From NCBI GenBank assembly GCA_964203655.1, contig CAXNMJ010000007.1, positions 1 through 64,000 of the forward strand: a DNA stretch of 64,000 nt. The letters run 5' to 3'. The notes beneath the pieces were generated by a model. The model was not told the origin of the DNA and made no database searches. It saw nothing but the letters and a program-made list of their open reading frames with translations. A program made the translations under genes and the position numbers. Positions 19,094-28,493 of this stretch are shown one piece after another (positions within the stretch are counted from its first letter, which is position 1; every line of letters starts with the position of its first letter). This stretch comes from BACL27 sp947488385. Its GTDB lineage: Bacteria; Actinomycetota; Acidimicrobiia; Acidimicrobiales; Ilumatobacteraceae.

Positions 19094-19132
19094 TGTGGAT
19101 AACTCTGTGGACTAGTTGAAGGGTTATCCCGA
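19094..19132. promoter_or_regulatory. DnaA-box cluster between parB and cwlM
   Basis: The convergent parB-cwlM spacer holds a perfect DnaA box TGTGGATAA (19094-19102), a near box TGTGGACTA (19106-19114) and TTATCCCGA (19124-19132). Function is unproven. The spacing and density are higher than chance would suggest for 40 bp. Confidence 0.5.
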
Positions 19133-19134
19133 GA

Positions 19135-20112
19135 TTACGATTTAAATTTCAACGATGTCGTTTTAACCCATATTTCAAGGGCATTTACGAGATCATCGGC
19201 GATAACTGCACAATGTGGAATAACCCGGGTAATCGGCCCAAATCCACAGACAACTGCCGGCATGGTGGTTTCACGTAAAACCTGCAGCCGCATGCCATTG
19301 ACCACTGGTTTGAACCATGGCGCCGAACGTTCGATTGCCTCAGCGGCAAGTGTTGCATAAATATGTGCGGGAACTGAATGAAAACCTTCAGTGTGATAAT
19401 AAGCAATTTCACAAACTTGTGATTCGCGCGCCTCAATGCCGATGTAGAGATTTGCAGCAAAGTCGTTAGCGAGTTGCGCGTGGCGATGTGCGTCGACATC
19501 GGTGATCACAGCCACGTTTGTATTTAACGCGCGAAGTCTGTCGGCTAAGTCATTTGTCAAACGCTCAAGTTGTGTGAACTGACCGATTACCACGCGTAAA
19601 TTCGCCAGACCTTGGCCGTGTTTGGCTGCAGTGTGTCGGTCGCGCACAATGCCGACGCCTGGCCCGACACCAGAGTTGCGACTTGCTCGGTGGAGAGCCT
19701 GCAAAGTTTGCGGGCCGCAAATGCCGTCGGGGATTAATCCGTAATTTTGTTGAAACTCTGTCAATACTTTTGCCGTTCGGTTGCCCAAAAATCCGTCTAC
19801 TCGCCCGCAGTCGAAGCCTGTGCGCGAAAGCAATAGTTGTAGTTGTGCGACGTCATCTCCGCGTTGCAAAGGCGAAGTCAAGTAGAGCAATCGATCGCCC
19901 AATTCGAACGAAGATTCAACTAGAGCGAGCCAAGTTGCTTGATCGCAAACACCAGAAATGTGCAGCGACCTGAGTTCTTGAAATTTTGCGACAGCATCGC
20001 GTGTCGCGTCACAAAATGTATTGACCGAAATATGAGACAGATCTAACAGACCAGCAGTCTCTAACCGCCGTTGCAGATCTCCGACAGCTTCATTGCTGTC
20101 GCCGAGAGTCAG
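19135..20112 (-). CDS. cwlM: CwlM-like peptidoglycan-binding/amidase-fold protein
   Basis: The frame encodes two peptidoglycan-binding-like helical domains (LTLGDSNEAVGDLQRRL ... and SPLQRGDDVAQLQLLLSRTGF ...) and an amidase_3-like C-terminal domain. This is the layout of mycobacterial CwlM, which regulates MurA rather than cutting peptidoglycan. The usual zinc ligands of amidase_3 (DPGHGG and SIHAN motifs) are not recognisable. The first domain is in frame only if translation begins before the TTG at 19902. The best start is a CTG at 20112 overlapping the trxA stop as CTGA, giving 325 residues. Order trxB-trxA-cwlM is conserved in Mycobacterium. Confidence 0.8.
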   Translation of the reverse strand: MTLGDSNEAVGDLQRRLETAGLLDLSHISVNTFCDATRDAVAKFQELRSLHISGVCDQATWLALVESSFELGDRLLYLTSPLQRGDDVAQLQLLLSRTGFDCGRVDGFLGNRTAKVLTEFQQNYGLIPDGICGPQTLQALHRASRNSGVGPGVGIVRDRHTAAKHGQGLANLRVVIGQFTQLERLTNDLADRLRALNTNVAVITDVDAHRHAQLANDFAANLYIGIEARESQVCEIAYYHTEGFHSVPAHIYATLAAEAIERSAPWFKPVVNGMRLQVLRETTMPAVVCGFGPITRVIPHCAVIADDLVNALEIWVKTTSLKFKS

Positions 20113-20447
20113 CTCTTTGTCGGGATAAATTCTGCGATCTCCGCAAGTAGTTGAGACTTGCCCTTTGCACCGACCATTTTTTTCTTCATTTCGCCATTGT
20201 TGAAAACCATCAAGGTCGGGATGCTCATCACACCAAACCGTTGGGCGATATCACCGTGATCGTCGACGTTCAGTTTGGCGATTGTGATCTTTCCGGCTTG
20301 TTCTTTGGCGATTTCAGTCAACACTGGCGCAATGGCTTTGCACGGGCCGCACCATTCGGCCCAAAAGTCAACGACGATCGGTGTTGTCGCAGACTTGACT
20401 GTTTCGTCAAAGTTCGCGCTTGTCAAAGTAATGATTCCATCAGCCAT
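20109..20447 (-). CDS. trxA: Thioredoxin
   Basis: A 112-residue thioredoxin with the active-site WAEWCGPCKAIAP and the cis-Pro segment GVMSIPTLMVF. It accepts electrons from TrxB, the next gene upstream (95 nt away), and reduces protein disulfides in the cytoplasm. The C-terminus overlaps the probable cwlM start. Confidence 0.96.
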   Translation of the reverse strand: MADGIITLTSANFDETVKSATTPIVVDFWAEWCGPCKAIAPVLTEIAKEQAGKITIAKLNVDDHGDIAQRFGVMSIPTLMVFNNGEMKKKMVGAKGKSQLLAEIAEFIPTKS

Positions 20448-20542
20448 ATTTGACCCTCTCGTCGTAATAATTGCGTTATTCGGGTGTTTTAAATCTCACC
20501 ACAAAATAGGCGAGAGATTTAAGGATAGTTGCTTGGTGTTAT

Positions 20543-21493
20543 CTAGTGCTGTGACTCAAGCCATCGTTCACAGTCGATAGCGGCCATGCAACCTGAGCCC
20601 GCTGCTGTGATTGCTTGGCGGTATGTGTGGTCTTGAACATCACCACAAGCAAAAACCCCCGGAATATTTGTGTACGAAGAACCAGGCCGTGTTTTTAAGT
20701 ATCCGGTGTCTTCCATATCAAGCACACCCTTGAACAGGTCAGTATTTGGACGGTGGCCAATCGCCACGAACAAGCCGGTGACATCAAGTTTTGACTTTGC
20801 ACCCGTGACGGTGTCGACGAGCCCAACCCCAGTGAGTTTTTCGGTGCCAAAAAGCTCAGTCACCTGGGCATTCCATTTAATTTCAATCTTTGGATTGTTT
20901 TTTGCCCGCTCTTGCATAATTTTCGAGGCCCGCAAGACGTCGCGTCTTACAACGAGAGTAACTTTCGTGGCAAATTTCGTGAGAAAAGTCGCCTCTTCGA
21001 TTGCCGAGTCACCGCCGCCAACAACCACAATTTCTTGGCCCTTAAAAAAGAATCCATCACATGTTGCACAAGTTGATAGTCCGTGGCCATAAAACCGTTT
21101 CTCGTTTTCAAGACCCAACATCAACGACTGTGCACCAGTACTAACGATGATTGATTTTGCTTGGTGCATCTCATCGCGTACCCAAACTTTGAACGGACGC
21201 TGTGAGAAGTCAACCTTTGTAACTTTCTCGGTGATAAACGCGGCATTGAAGCGAGCCGCCTGATCGCGAAACTTCATCATCAAATCTGGGCCCATTACGC
21301 CCTCTGGAAACCCAGGAAAGTTTTCAACGTCAGTGGTCAACATCAACTGACCGCCTGGTTGGTCGCTGGTGCTCGACGGTTCACCTTCAATTACGAGAGG
21401 GGCCAGATTTGCGCGCGCGGTATATATCGCCGCAGTCAAACCTGCCGGACCCGAGCCGATAATTATTACTTCGTGCATTTTTGCGTCCGCCAT
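20543..21493 (-). CDS. trxB: Thioredoxin reductase
   Basis: A 316-residue FAD/NADPH flavoenzyme. It has the FAD motif IIGSGPAGLTAAIYTARA, the redox-active CATC in GLSTCATCDGFFF, the NADPH motif IVVVGGGDSAIEEA, and the C-terminal FAD segment GVFACGDVQDHTYRQAITAAGSG. It reduces thioredoxin encoded by the adjacent trxA. Confidence 0.97.
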   Translation of the reverse strand: MADAKMHEVIIIGSGPAGLTAAIYTARANLAPLVIEGEPSSTSDQPGGQLMLTTDVENFPGFPEGVMGPDLMMKFRDQAARFNAAFITEKVTKVDFSQRPFKVWVRDEMHQAKSIIVSTGAQSLMLGLENEKRFYGHGLSTCATCDGFFFKGQEIVVVGGGDSAIEEATFLTKFATKVTLVVRRDVLRASKIMQERAKNNPKIEIKWNAQVTELFGTEKLTGVGLVDTVTGAKSKLDVTGLFVAIGHRPNTDLFKGVLDMEDTGYLKTRPGSSYTNIPGVFACGDVQDHTYRQAITAAGSGCMAAIDCERWLESQH

Positions 21494-21502
21494 AAGACTC
21501 CT

Positions 21503-21829
21503 TTAGCGAGGTTGTTTTGCGTGTCGTTTGCGCATCATCAGTGAACCTACGCCGATGAATACAAACGACAAAATGAAATACGAAACCCAAACTGCGTTCT
21601 CGCGACTAAGCCAAATGTCAAGCAGGTCGTTTAGTCCGCGAGTGAGCCCAACCAATGCAAGAACAAGAATCGTTATTGCGGCAACTACGGCGATGAGACC
21701 AAAGACGATGCCTCGCACAAGATTTGCAACAGGGCGAGTTGTCTTGTCGCTGATGAAATCAACCCATCGATCGATTAGTGCGACAGTTTTCTTCGCCCAT
21801 CTTGGATCAGTAAATGGATTCGAAATCAC
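21503..21829 (-). CDS. Small two-helix membrane protein
   Basis: A 108-residue protein with an amphipathic N-terminus, two hydrophobic segments (about residues 41-63 and 80-99) and a basic end (MRKRHAKQPR). No recognised domain. It sits 9 nt upstream of trxB, where Mycobacterium carries sigM and Rv3912. Small membrane proteins with the TRPVANLVRG-like segment occur at this spot in actinobacteria, and the function is unknown. Confidence 0.7.
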   Translation of the reverse strand: MISNPFTDPRWAKKTVALIDRWVDFISDKTTRPVANLVRGIVFGLIAVVAAITILVLALVGLTRGLNDLLDIWLSRENAVWVSYFILSFVFIGVGSLMMRKRHAKQPR

Positions 21830-21862
21830 GCGTTAAGACTAACGCAGATTATTTTTTAATTA

Positions 21863-23500
21863 CTACGCCCCGTTAAACGAAATATCTTGAATTACACCTT
21901 GATACGGGTTCTTGGCACTGCACTGCACGCTCGTGCCGACTTCGCGCAAAACCAACAACACGAATTGGGCCTGACTTGGAATTACAAATTGAGCAACACC
22001 ACGTCGCGTGTTGTAGTCGGCGCCAGCACGTGGACCCCACTGTTCGAGGCGACTTGGCGCAGCACCATTGGCTGTATAAATCTCAAGCGACCACGGGCCA
22101 TTTTTCATGCCAACTTGCAGAGTGCCAGTTGCGGCTCGCGAGAACTCCATCAACACGCCGACATATTCTTTGGTGCCGAAGAACTGGTTGGCGTAGCAGT
22201 CGGTTGTCCAAGCAGTTTTTGGGTTTCCGTCACGCAAAGCCCAAATTTGGGCCTCATTTTCTTGGGCATCGTCGCCGTTGGGGTCAAAACTGACCATTCG
22301 CGAAATGGTCACAGGCGATTGATCGACGATTGCTCCCTGCGCAACCAAAGAGTCAGTTTGTTGCGATGAATTTGATCGAGTTGCAGTGAATAAAACTGCG
22401 GCTCCCAGCAAAATTGCGATCAGACTTAAAATTTTTGTACTTGGCGGCAACGAGAAGAATCGCCACGATGCTTTTTGCACACGCGGATCGCGCACCGCAC
22501 GCTGTGGCGTCGCGTTCAGCGCTGTTTCTAAAATTGGTTGACCTGGTATCTGGGCCACCGACGACTCGTCGCTCGTCATTACACGTCGCATCGGTTTTGG
22601 TGGCGTCGCCCCCGAAGGCGGAGTCATCGAAGTGGTGTGATCGTTTTGCGCACTCAACGCTTGCACCAAAGCAATTCGCGTTTCTTCGCCGGTCGCATAA
22701 CGATGATCCGGATTACGGGCCAATAGTTTGTGAATCACTCGCACAAGTTGTGGCGCAAGCGACGGACGCAAATGCGCCAAGTCGGTCGGTTCGCGCTGCA
22801 GACGAGCCAGTGCCGTATCGGCGTCTGTTTCACCCAAGAACGGAACTTTGCCAGCGAGACATTCGTATAAGACGAGCCCAAGTCCGTAAAGATCTGCTCG
22901 ACCATCCAAGGGTTTTCCACGTACTTGTTCAGGCGACAAGTATTTTGCAGTGCCCATCATGATGTTGTCATGAGTTAAATCTTCTCCTGAAGTAACGAGT
23001 GCTTTGGCAATACCAAAGTCGGCAAGCAAAAATTTTCCGTCTGGAGTCAGCAAAATATTTCCTGGTTTCACATCACGGTGCACAAGTCCTGCACGGTGTG
23101 CAACGTCAAGTGCCGCAGCCATCGCGGCTCCCATGTGAATTGTCAACAACGGTCCGAGACGTTTGCGACGATCCAAAAGTTCGCGCAAACTTTTTCCTTG
23201 GATGTATTGCATCACGACTGCTTGACGTCCGTCATCTTCAACTGTGTCGTAGACAGCGACAATGTTCGGATGATTCAATCCCGCACAGACGATTGCTTCA
23301 CGACGAAATCTTTCGGCGACAACTGGGTCGCTGACCAGTTGGGGTTTGAGCAACTTAACTGCGATCTGGCGGTTTAAAAAAGTGTCAAAACCAAGCCAAA
23401 CTTCGGCCATTCCTCCACGCGCGATTTGCCGGTCGAGGCGATATCTGCCACCTAAGAGGCGACGCGGATCATCGGGGAATTGGTTGGGTTCTAGCCTCAT
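21863..23500 (-). CDS. Receptor-type Ser/Thr protein kinase with discoidin-like ectodomain
   Basis: Residues about 20-280 form an active-looking Hanks kinase: glycine loop IARGGMAEV, catalytic Lys in IAVKLL (K49), HRDVKPGN catalytic loop (141-148), DFG (161-163) and the MMGTAKYLSPEQ activation/P+1 segment. A transmembrane helix (about 357-373) separates it from an extracytoplasmic domain whose VSFDPNGDDAQENE ... WTTDCYANQFFG pattern resembles the discoidin/F5-8-like domain at the C-terminus of mycobacterial MviN. In mycobacteria that region follows a pseudokinase fused to MurJ. Here it is a stand-alone canonical kinase and no murJ is next to it. It may act on CwlM-type targets (inference). 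Confidence 0.88.
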   Translation of the reverse strand: MRLEPNQFPDDPRRLLGGRYRLDRQIARGGMAEVWLGFDTFLNRQIAVKLLKPQLVSDPVVAERFRREAIVCAGLNHPNIVAVYDTVEDDGRQAVVMQYIQGKSLRELLDRRKRLGPLLTIHMGAAMAAALDVAHRAGLVHRDVKPGNILLTPDGKFLLADFGIAKALVTSGEDLTHDNIMMGTAKYLSPEQVRGKPLDGRADLYGLGLVLYECLAGKVPFLGETDADTALARLQREPTDLAHLRPSLAPQLVRVIHKLLARNPDHRYATGEETRIALVQALSAQNDHTTSMTPPSGATPPKPMRRVMTSDESSVAQIPGQPILETALNATPQRAVRDPRVQKASWRFFSLPPSTKILSLIAILLGAAVLFTATRSNSSQQTDSLVAQGAIVDQSPVTISRMVSFDPNGDDAQENEAQIWALRDGNPKTAWTTDCYANQFFGTKEYVGVLMEFSRAATGTLQVGMKNGPWSLEIYTANGAAPSRLEQWGPRAGADYNTRRGVAQFVIPSQAQFVLLVLREVGTSVQCSAKNPYQGVIQDISFNGA

Positions 23501-23584
23501 CTATGAACTTTGACGCTAGTTCTGCGCGCATGTTCAAGTGGGGAATGTCAGTTGCGACAAACCGTCGCAGGATGTTTTGAAACT

Positions 23585-24424
23585 TTATTTGACGTGAAAA
23601 GTTACGCCCATCGTGCCGATACCCGTGTGCGAACCGATTACCGATCCGACATCGCCAACGATTATCTCGCCCGAATAAACACCTTTGAGTTGCTCGACGA
23701 ATGCATCCAAATCGCTGCATTGAGCGTGTAAAACAGCCAAATTCGTGATCGGGCCAGCCGACTTAACTTTCTCTACCAAGAAGGCCAATGCCTTGCTTCG
23801 GGTGCGTTCTTTGCCACCCTCCACGATTTTGCCTTCGCGAATTTCAACTATCGGTTTGATCGCCAAAGCCGACGCAAAAAACGCTTTCGCACCACTCACG
23901 CGACCACCTTTTTTCAGGTTTTCAAGTGTGTCAAGAGCGCCATATAGCTTTGTCTTTTCGCACCAGTTGGCTGTTGCCGTTGCAAGCTCATCCAAAGAAA
24001 TAGATGGATTTTGAGCCAACATTTGTGCGGCCACAATCACGTTGATGCCTTCGCCCATGCTTGCTGATCGACTATCAACAAACTTGATCGGCACATTCAA
24101 ACCCGATTCTTTCGCGCCGGTCTCTGCTGACTGCATAGTTGCCGAGAGTTCGCGCGAGAGTCCAACCATCAAAATTCCTGTTGCGCCTTCAGCGACAAGT
24201 TTTTTGTAAGCCTCGGCAAACTTTCCTGGAGCTGGGGCTGCGGTTTGTGGCAATACTGGTGACTCAGAACAGCGCTGCCAAAATTCTTGCGTTGTCAAAC
24301 TTGTACGGTCAGTAAATTCTTGATCACCGATGCTAAACGTCAGTGGAACAAGCGTGATGTTGTATTTGCGAGCAATTGCCTCTGGAAGGTCGCTAGCTGA
24401 ATCCGAAATGATACGTATGGTCAT
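23585..24424 (-). CDS. DegV family fatty-acid-binding protein
   Basis: A 279-residue DegV protein starting IRIISDSASDLPEAIA and carrying the lipid-contact FVDSRSASMGEG segment. DegV/FakB proteins bind fatty acids, in some firmicutes for the FakA kinase. No FakA-like gene is nearby. The start overlaps the stop of the DUF6049 gene by 4 nt (24421-24424), so the two are translationally coupled. Confidence 0.85.
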   Translation of the reverse strand: MTIRIISDSASDLPEAIARKYNITLVPLTFSIGDQEFTDRTSLTTQEFWQRCSESPVLPQTAAPAPGKFAEAYKKLVAEGATGILMVGLSRELSATMQSAETGAKESGLNVPIKFVDSRSASMGEGINVIVAAQMLAQNPSISLDELATATANWCEKTKLYGALDTLENLKKGGRVSGAKAFFASALAIKPIVEIREGKIVEGGKERTRSKALAFLVEKVKSAGPITNLAVLHAQCSDLDAFVEQLKGVYSGEIIVGDVGSVIGSHTGIGTMGVTFHVK

Positions 24425-26499
24425 GGTTTTGATCGTAGTACGGGATGGTTCTTGCTGATTTTTTTGCGGAATTTACGGCGAATATGGGCAACCCACCACG
24501 TTGCTAACAACAACAGTGCAACGCCTGAGACAATTTGGCCGAGGCCCGCCAACGCATTTACGCGAGCCGACACTTCAATTTTTTTACCAAGTTGACTTAA
24601 GCCGTCTGCAGTAAAAATTCTTACCTCAACTGGAAACAAACCGTTTGCGAGTGCAACAACATCGACGACCAGCTCTTTTGAGCTGTTAGCGGCGATCTCA
24701 ATTGTCGCTGTGTCTTTGCTGAACCGAAGTTTTGGACTCGCAACTTTCACTTGAATCGTCATTGCAAAATTCGAGGAGTTTTGTAAGTCAAGACGCAGTT
24801 CGCTTTCACGACTGCCGAGCGTAAATGTCGTGCCTGATTGCAAAGTTACAGACTGTCGAATTTTTTTGAGTTGATCCCTGGTTGCCAAAACAAACTCTTC
24901 GCGTTCGGCACTCGTCATTGAGTCACTTGACATCACAAGCAGGCGTTCATCCCATTCGCGCCACACTTGGGCGTCGGCGGCGATCGTCGTGTTCAACTTG
25001 TCAATATCCGTGCGCAATGTTTCGACAATTGTTTTGCGCTGCGCAAAGTCTGCAGCATCAACAGGTGGTAACGACGGCATGTACGCGTCGGGTCTTGGCG
25101 CAGGCAGATTGCCAAGAGTTCGCATCACAACCTGTTGCGGTGCACGGCTCAAAATCAGTACGGTTTCGCGCAACAAGTTTGGGTTCACGATCGAGCCGTC
25201 ATTTGAAGTCAGCACGACGCGTCGAAGCGCTGAGGTGCCGCCTTCGTTTTCAACCTGATTGCGTTGGGCAAGAATTTGCGCCGACAAATACGTGGCTGCA
25301 GCGAACGTGTCGTTGCTTGGGCTACTTAATTGTGCGACATAACTCTTGTCAACAAGATGCAATGCCAGATCTATGGGCACGGCTTTGTTTTTACTTTGCA
25401 GTCGGTACGGTCGAGCAGCGTTATCAAACTCGCCGAGCACAGCACTTGAATTTGGCAACATAACTATTGAACGCACCCCAGACTCAGCCAACAAATCCAA
25501 TCCCTTTTGGTCGATTGGGTCTCGGGCAATCCAAACACTGTTGATGATTTTTGAACTTGGTGAAACTTGTTGCCACGTCGTTGTGCCGCGCTCAAGCAGA
25601 GAATTGAATTCGTCAATTTGATCGTTGGCGCTCGCCGCCGACGGATCAAATCGAATATATGTAGTTGTCACCAGAGGCACCTCACTGAGCGCCGCTACAA
25701 GTTGAACCAATAATGACTGGTCAATAGGGTCAACAGATTTACTTAGACCCTCTATTAACTCGGGTGAAATTTGCACCGTTACTTTTGCCGCGTTCAACTT
25801 AAGCAGGCTGATGATTTTTTCTATTTTTGTTCGTGTAGCCGAATCAATTCGTCGCGAACCATCTGGTCGCAACGTAATCGGTGTGTCGAGTGCAGCCACG
25901 ATATTTACGGGCATCGGTTTTGTTTCGCGTGAAGGGTCGAATCTATTCACAAAAGTCGTCAAGGTGGCTCTCGTGGTTGTGCCGATAACAATTTCAACGC
26001 GCACTGGGTAAATACCCGGACCGTCAAACTCAATTCGTCGTGTTCCGCTCGGAATATCTGTAGATAATGCGATCACTTCGAACTGTCCGTCGGCGCGGCG
26101 CGTCACTTCACGCAACGAAAGATCTACCGAGTCGGTTGCCGAAAACAATTCAGGCTTGGCATAAATTTCTTGAACTTGTTTTTCGCCAGCAGTTATTCGC
26201 TGGCCAAGCGTGACGCGAAACAAAGAAGTCGAGTCGGCCGTAAGTTCTTTAATCAACGCATCAGACTTGATGCCAAAAACGAATCGCAAATTACCCGACG
26301 TATATATGTGAAAGTTCTGTGCAGTAAGTGTCAGATCACCTGAATTGACAGCAGCGCCGACGGGTTGCCAAGTGACTCCGGTTGACAAAAGACAAAAAAC
26401 CGTTGCCATGACGACTGTTTTGAGACACGCTCGCCACAAGATAGTTAGGCGGTTTTCGCCGTGATGTTCACGCGTCGGGTAGCGGTTTTGATAATTCAA
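24421..26499 (-). CDS. DUF6049-like secreted/membrane-anchored protein
   Basis: A 692-residue envelope protein with an N-terminal hydrophobic signal segment (about residues 28-50), a large extracytoplasmic region of beta-rich and mixed domains, and a C-terminal membrane helix (about 650-672) followed by a basic tail. It corresponds in position and layout to Rv3909, which lies beside mviN and opposite pcnA in Mycobacterium. It is divergent from cca here, the same arrangement. Biochemical role unknown; an envelope or peptidoglycan-precursor role is inferred from context. Confidence 0.7.
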   Translation of the reverse strand: MNYQNRYPTREHHGENRLTILWRACLKTVVMATVFCLLSTGVTWQPVGAAVNSGDLTLTAQNFHIYTSGNLRFVFGIKSDALIKELTADSTSLFRVTLGQRITAGEKQVQEIYAKPELFSATDSVDLSLREVTRRADGQFEVIALSTDIPSGTRRIEFDGPGIYPVRVEIVIGTTTRATLTTFVNRFDPSRETKPMPVNIVAALDTPITLRPDGSRRIDSATRTKIEKIISLLKLNAAKVTVQISPELIEGLSKSVDPIDQSLLVQLVAALSEVPLVTTTYIRFDPSAASANDQIDEFNSLLERGTTTWQQVSPSSKIINSVWIARDPIDQKGLDLLAESGVRSIVMLPNSSAVLGEFDNAARPYRLQSKNKAVPIDLALHLVDKSYVAQLSSPSNDTFAAATYLSAQILAQRNQVENEGGTSALRRVVLTSNDGSIVNPNLLRETVLILSRAPQQVVMRTLGNLPAPRPDAYMPSLPPVDAADFAQRKTIVETLRTDIDKLNTTIAADAQVWREWDERLLVMSSDSMTSAEREEFVLATRDQLKKIRQSVTLQSGTTFTLGSRESELRLDLQNSSNFAMTIQVKVASPKLRFSKDTATIEIAANSSKELVVDVVALANGLFPVEVRIFTADGLSQLGKKIEVSARVNALAGLGQIVSGVALLLLATWWVAHIRRKFRKKISKNHPVLRSKP

Positions 26500-26581
26500 G
26501 ACATAATCACGCTAATGCGAAAAGACTTCGTAATTGAGTAAACGCATCACTTGTCGCACTGCGATGCGTAGCCTGTAGAGC

Positions 26582-27983
26582 GTGGTGCCCCAGCGCTTCG
26601 CGCCAGTTCTGAGCGAATTAGCTCCCCTTGTTCCGAGGTTTCGTGACGCTGGGTTCAAACTATTTCTGGTTGGTGGCACCGTTCGTGACTTGATGTTGGA
26701 CCGTTCAATTGACGAACTGGATTTCGACCTGACAACAGACGCCCTACCCGAACAAATCAAGTCGCTACTTGCAGGTTGGTGTGATTCGCTTTGGACTCAA
26801 GGCGAGAAGTTCGGCACGATCGGTGCAAAAAAAGGCGATCGAGTTTTTGAAATCACAACGCACCGAGCCGAGGCCTACTCGCCCGACTCACGCAAGCCTG
26901 ATGTGCAATTTTCAAAAGACATAAATGAAGATCTCTCGCGTCGCGACTTCACGATCAACGCAATGGCACTTGAAATCACGAATGAATCACCAGAACTTGT
27001 TGATCCATTCAACGGACTTGCCGATTTGATGGGCAAAGTTTTGCGAACGCCCCTTTCGCCAGAGGTCAGTTTTAGCGACGACCCGTTGCGGATGATGCGT
27101 GCTGCTCGCTTCATCTCAGGCCTTGGCATGATCGCAGTGCCAGAGCTGATCGCCGCAGTGCAAGCAATGGCGGATCGAATCACTATCGTCAGCGCCGAAC
27201 GAATCCGAGATGAGTTTGATCGTTTGATCGTCACCGATCGCCCGTCGTTCGGTTTGTGGTTTTTGGTTGACAACGGTTTGTCGAAACACTTTTTACCAGA
27301 ACTTGCTGCGATGCAACTTGAGCAAGATCCGATTCACCGGCACAAAGATGTTTTGACACACACCTTGGCTGTTGTTGAAAATGTTCAGCGTGATCGAACC
27401 GTGTGATTTTCGAATCACTCGGCTCGCGGCGCTATTTCATGATGTCGGCAAACCAAAGACTCGGGCGATTAAGCCCGGCAAAGGCATAACTTTTTATCAT
27501 CACGAGGCCGTGGGTGCGCGAATGACTCGCGAACGAATGCGCAAACTTCGATACTCGGTTCAAGATATTGAAACTGTTGCCGAACTCGTGGCGTTGAGCG
27601 CACGTTTTCATACTTATCAAATGGGTTGGACAGATGCGGCGGTGCGACGATACGTTCGTGATGCCGGCGCGCATTTGGCCGAACTAAATGTTCTGACGAA
27701 AAGTGATTGCACTACGCGAAACGAGAAAAAAGTTGCAGCACTCGCGCGACGCATGGTTGAACTCGAACAACGCATTGCTGATCTCACCGCGCGCGAAGAA
27801 CTCGCGGCCATGCGACCAGAGATGGATGGCGCACAAGTTATGGAGTTTCTTGAAATCAAGCCGAGTCGACATGTTGGTCAAGCTTTAGATTTTTTAATGG
27901 AAATTCGCATTGAAGAAGGGCTGCTTGGCGATCAAGAAATCCGCAAGCGACTGAAGTCTTGGTGGGATTTGCAAAAAAAGTAA
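26582..27983 (+). CDS. cca: CCA tRNA nucleotidyltransferase / poly(A) polymerase family (one frameshift)
   Basis: The N-terminal nucleotidyltransferase domain shows LFLVGGTVRDLMLDR, the DFDLTTDA catalytic carboxylates, RRDFTINAMAL and the ERIRDEFDRLI segment. The C-terminal HD domain shows AALFHDVGKPKTR. The frame breaks near 27402-27404: GTG TGA TTT should read GTG GAT TTT, giving VENVQRDRTVDFRITRLAALFHD, so one base is extra. Corrected length is about 467 residues, normal for the actinobacterial PcnA/Cca type. The start is the first of two adjacent GTG codons. It is divergent from the DUF6049 gene. Confidence 0.9.
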
Positions 27984-28008
27984 TTTGCTTTGTTAAGGTT
28001 TAGCGAAT

Positions 28009-28410
28009 ATGCCACGCAAACAGGCGCAAAAAAAGCAGAGCAACGACTCAGACGACTTTGATTTAAATGTCGGTGAGATTGACCACCGCTTGACGCGTCG
28101 CGCTGTCATAAATAATTTTCGCCGTGGCGTAATTTCACAAGACAGTATTTGCGATGCTCACCCCGAACTCATGCGCGTGGCGCGAAACTTTGGTCGCACC
28201 ACCCGCGTTAAATGTCCGATTTGTGTCAACGATCATTTAGTGACAGTCACCTATTTGTTTGGTCCTCGGTTACCAAGTCACGGAAAGTTCATCGCGACGC
28301 GAGCAGAAATTGAACACTTCGGTCAACGCCCTGAGCAATACACGGGATATTTAATCGAAGTTTGCCGCAGTTGCTCATGGCATCATTTGCTTAAAACTCG
28401 CTCCGTCTAA
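28009..28410 (+). CDS. CxxC-containing DUF5318-like protein
   Basis: A 133-residue protein with a charged N-terminus, a conserved-looking VGEIDHRLTRRAVINNFRRG segment, and two CxxC motifs (KCPICVNDH and CRSCSWHH) about 50 residues apart, suggesting one zinc site. The Cys-rich end with SWHHLL is typical of the actinobacterial DUF5318 family, found near rpsF in mycobacteria (Rv0049 region). Function not established. Confidence 0.7.
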   Translation: MPRKQAQKKQSNDSDDFDLNVGEIDHRLTRRAVINNFRRGVISQDSICDAHPELMRVARNFGRTTRVKCPICVNDHLVTVTYLFGPRLPSHGKFIATRAEIEHFGQRPEQYTGYLIEVCRSCSWHHLLKTRSV

Positions 28411-28493
28411 GGCGCAGTTCGGGCAAAATGCCCTGCAACACCCCTGTGGCACTGTGTCGTCGTGCCGTTACACTTCCAAGTCCACATACCTGC

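Noticed and set aside
14985..27405. Programmed +1 frameshifting at stop codons (yidC TAA, cca TGA)
   Set aside because: Both shifts fall at a stop codon like RF2-type sites, but other shifts (gyrA, serS, ctaE) are not at stops and share no motif, so random insertions explain them better.
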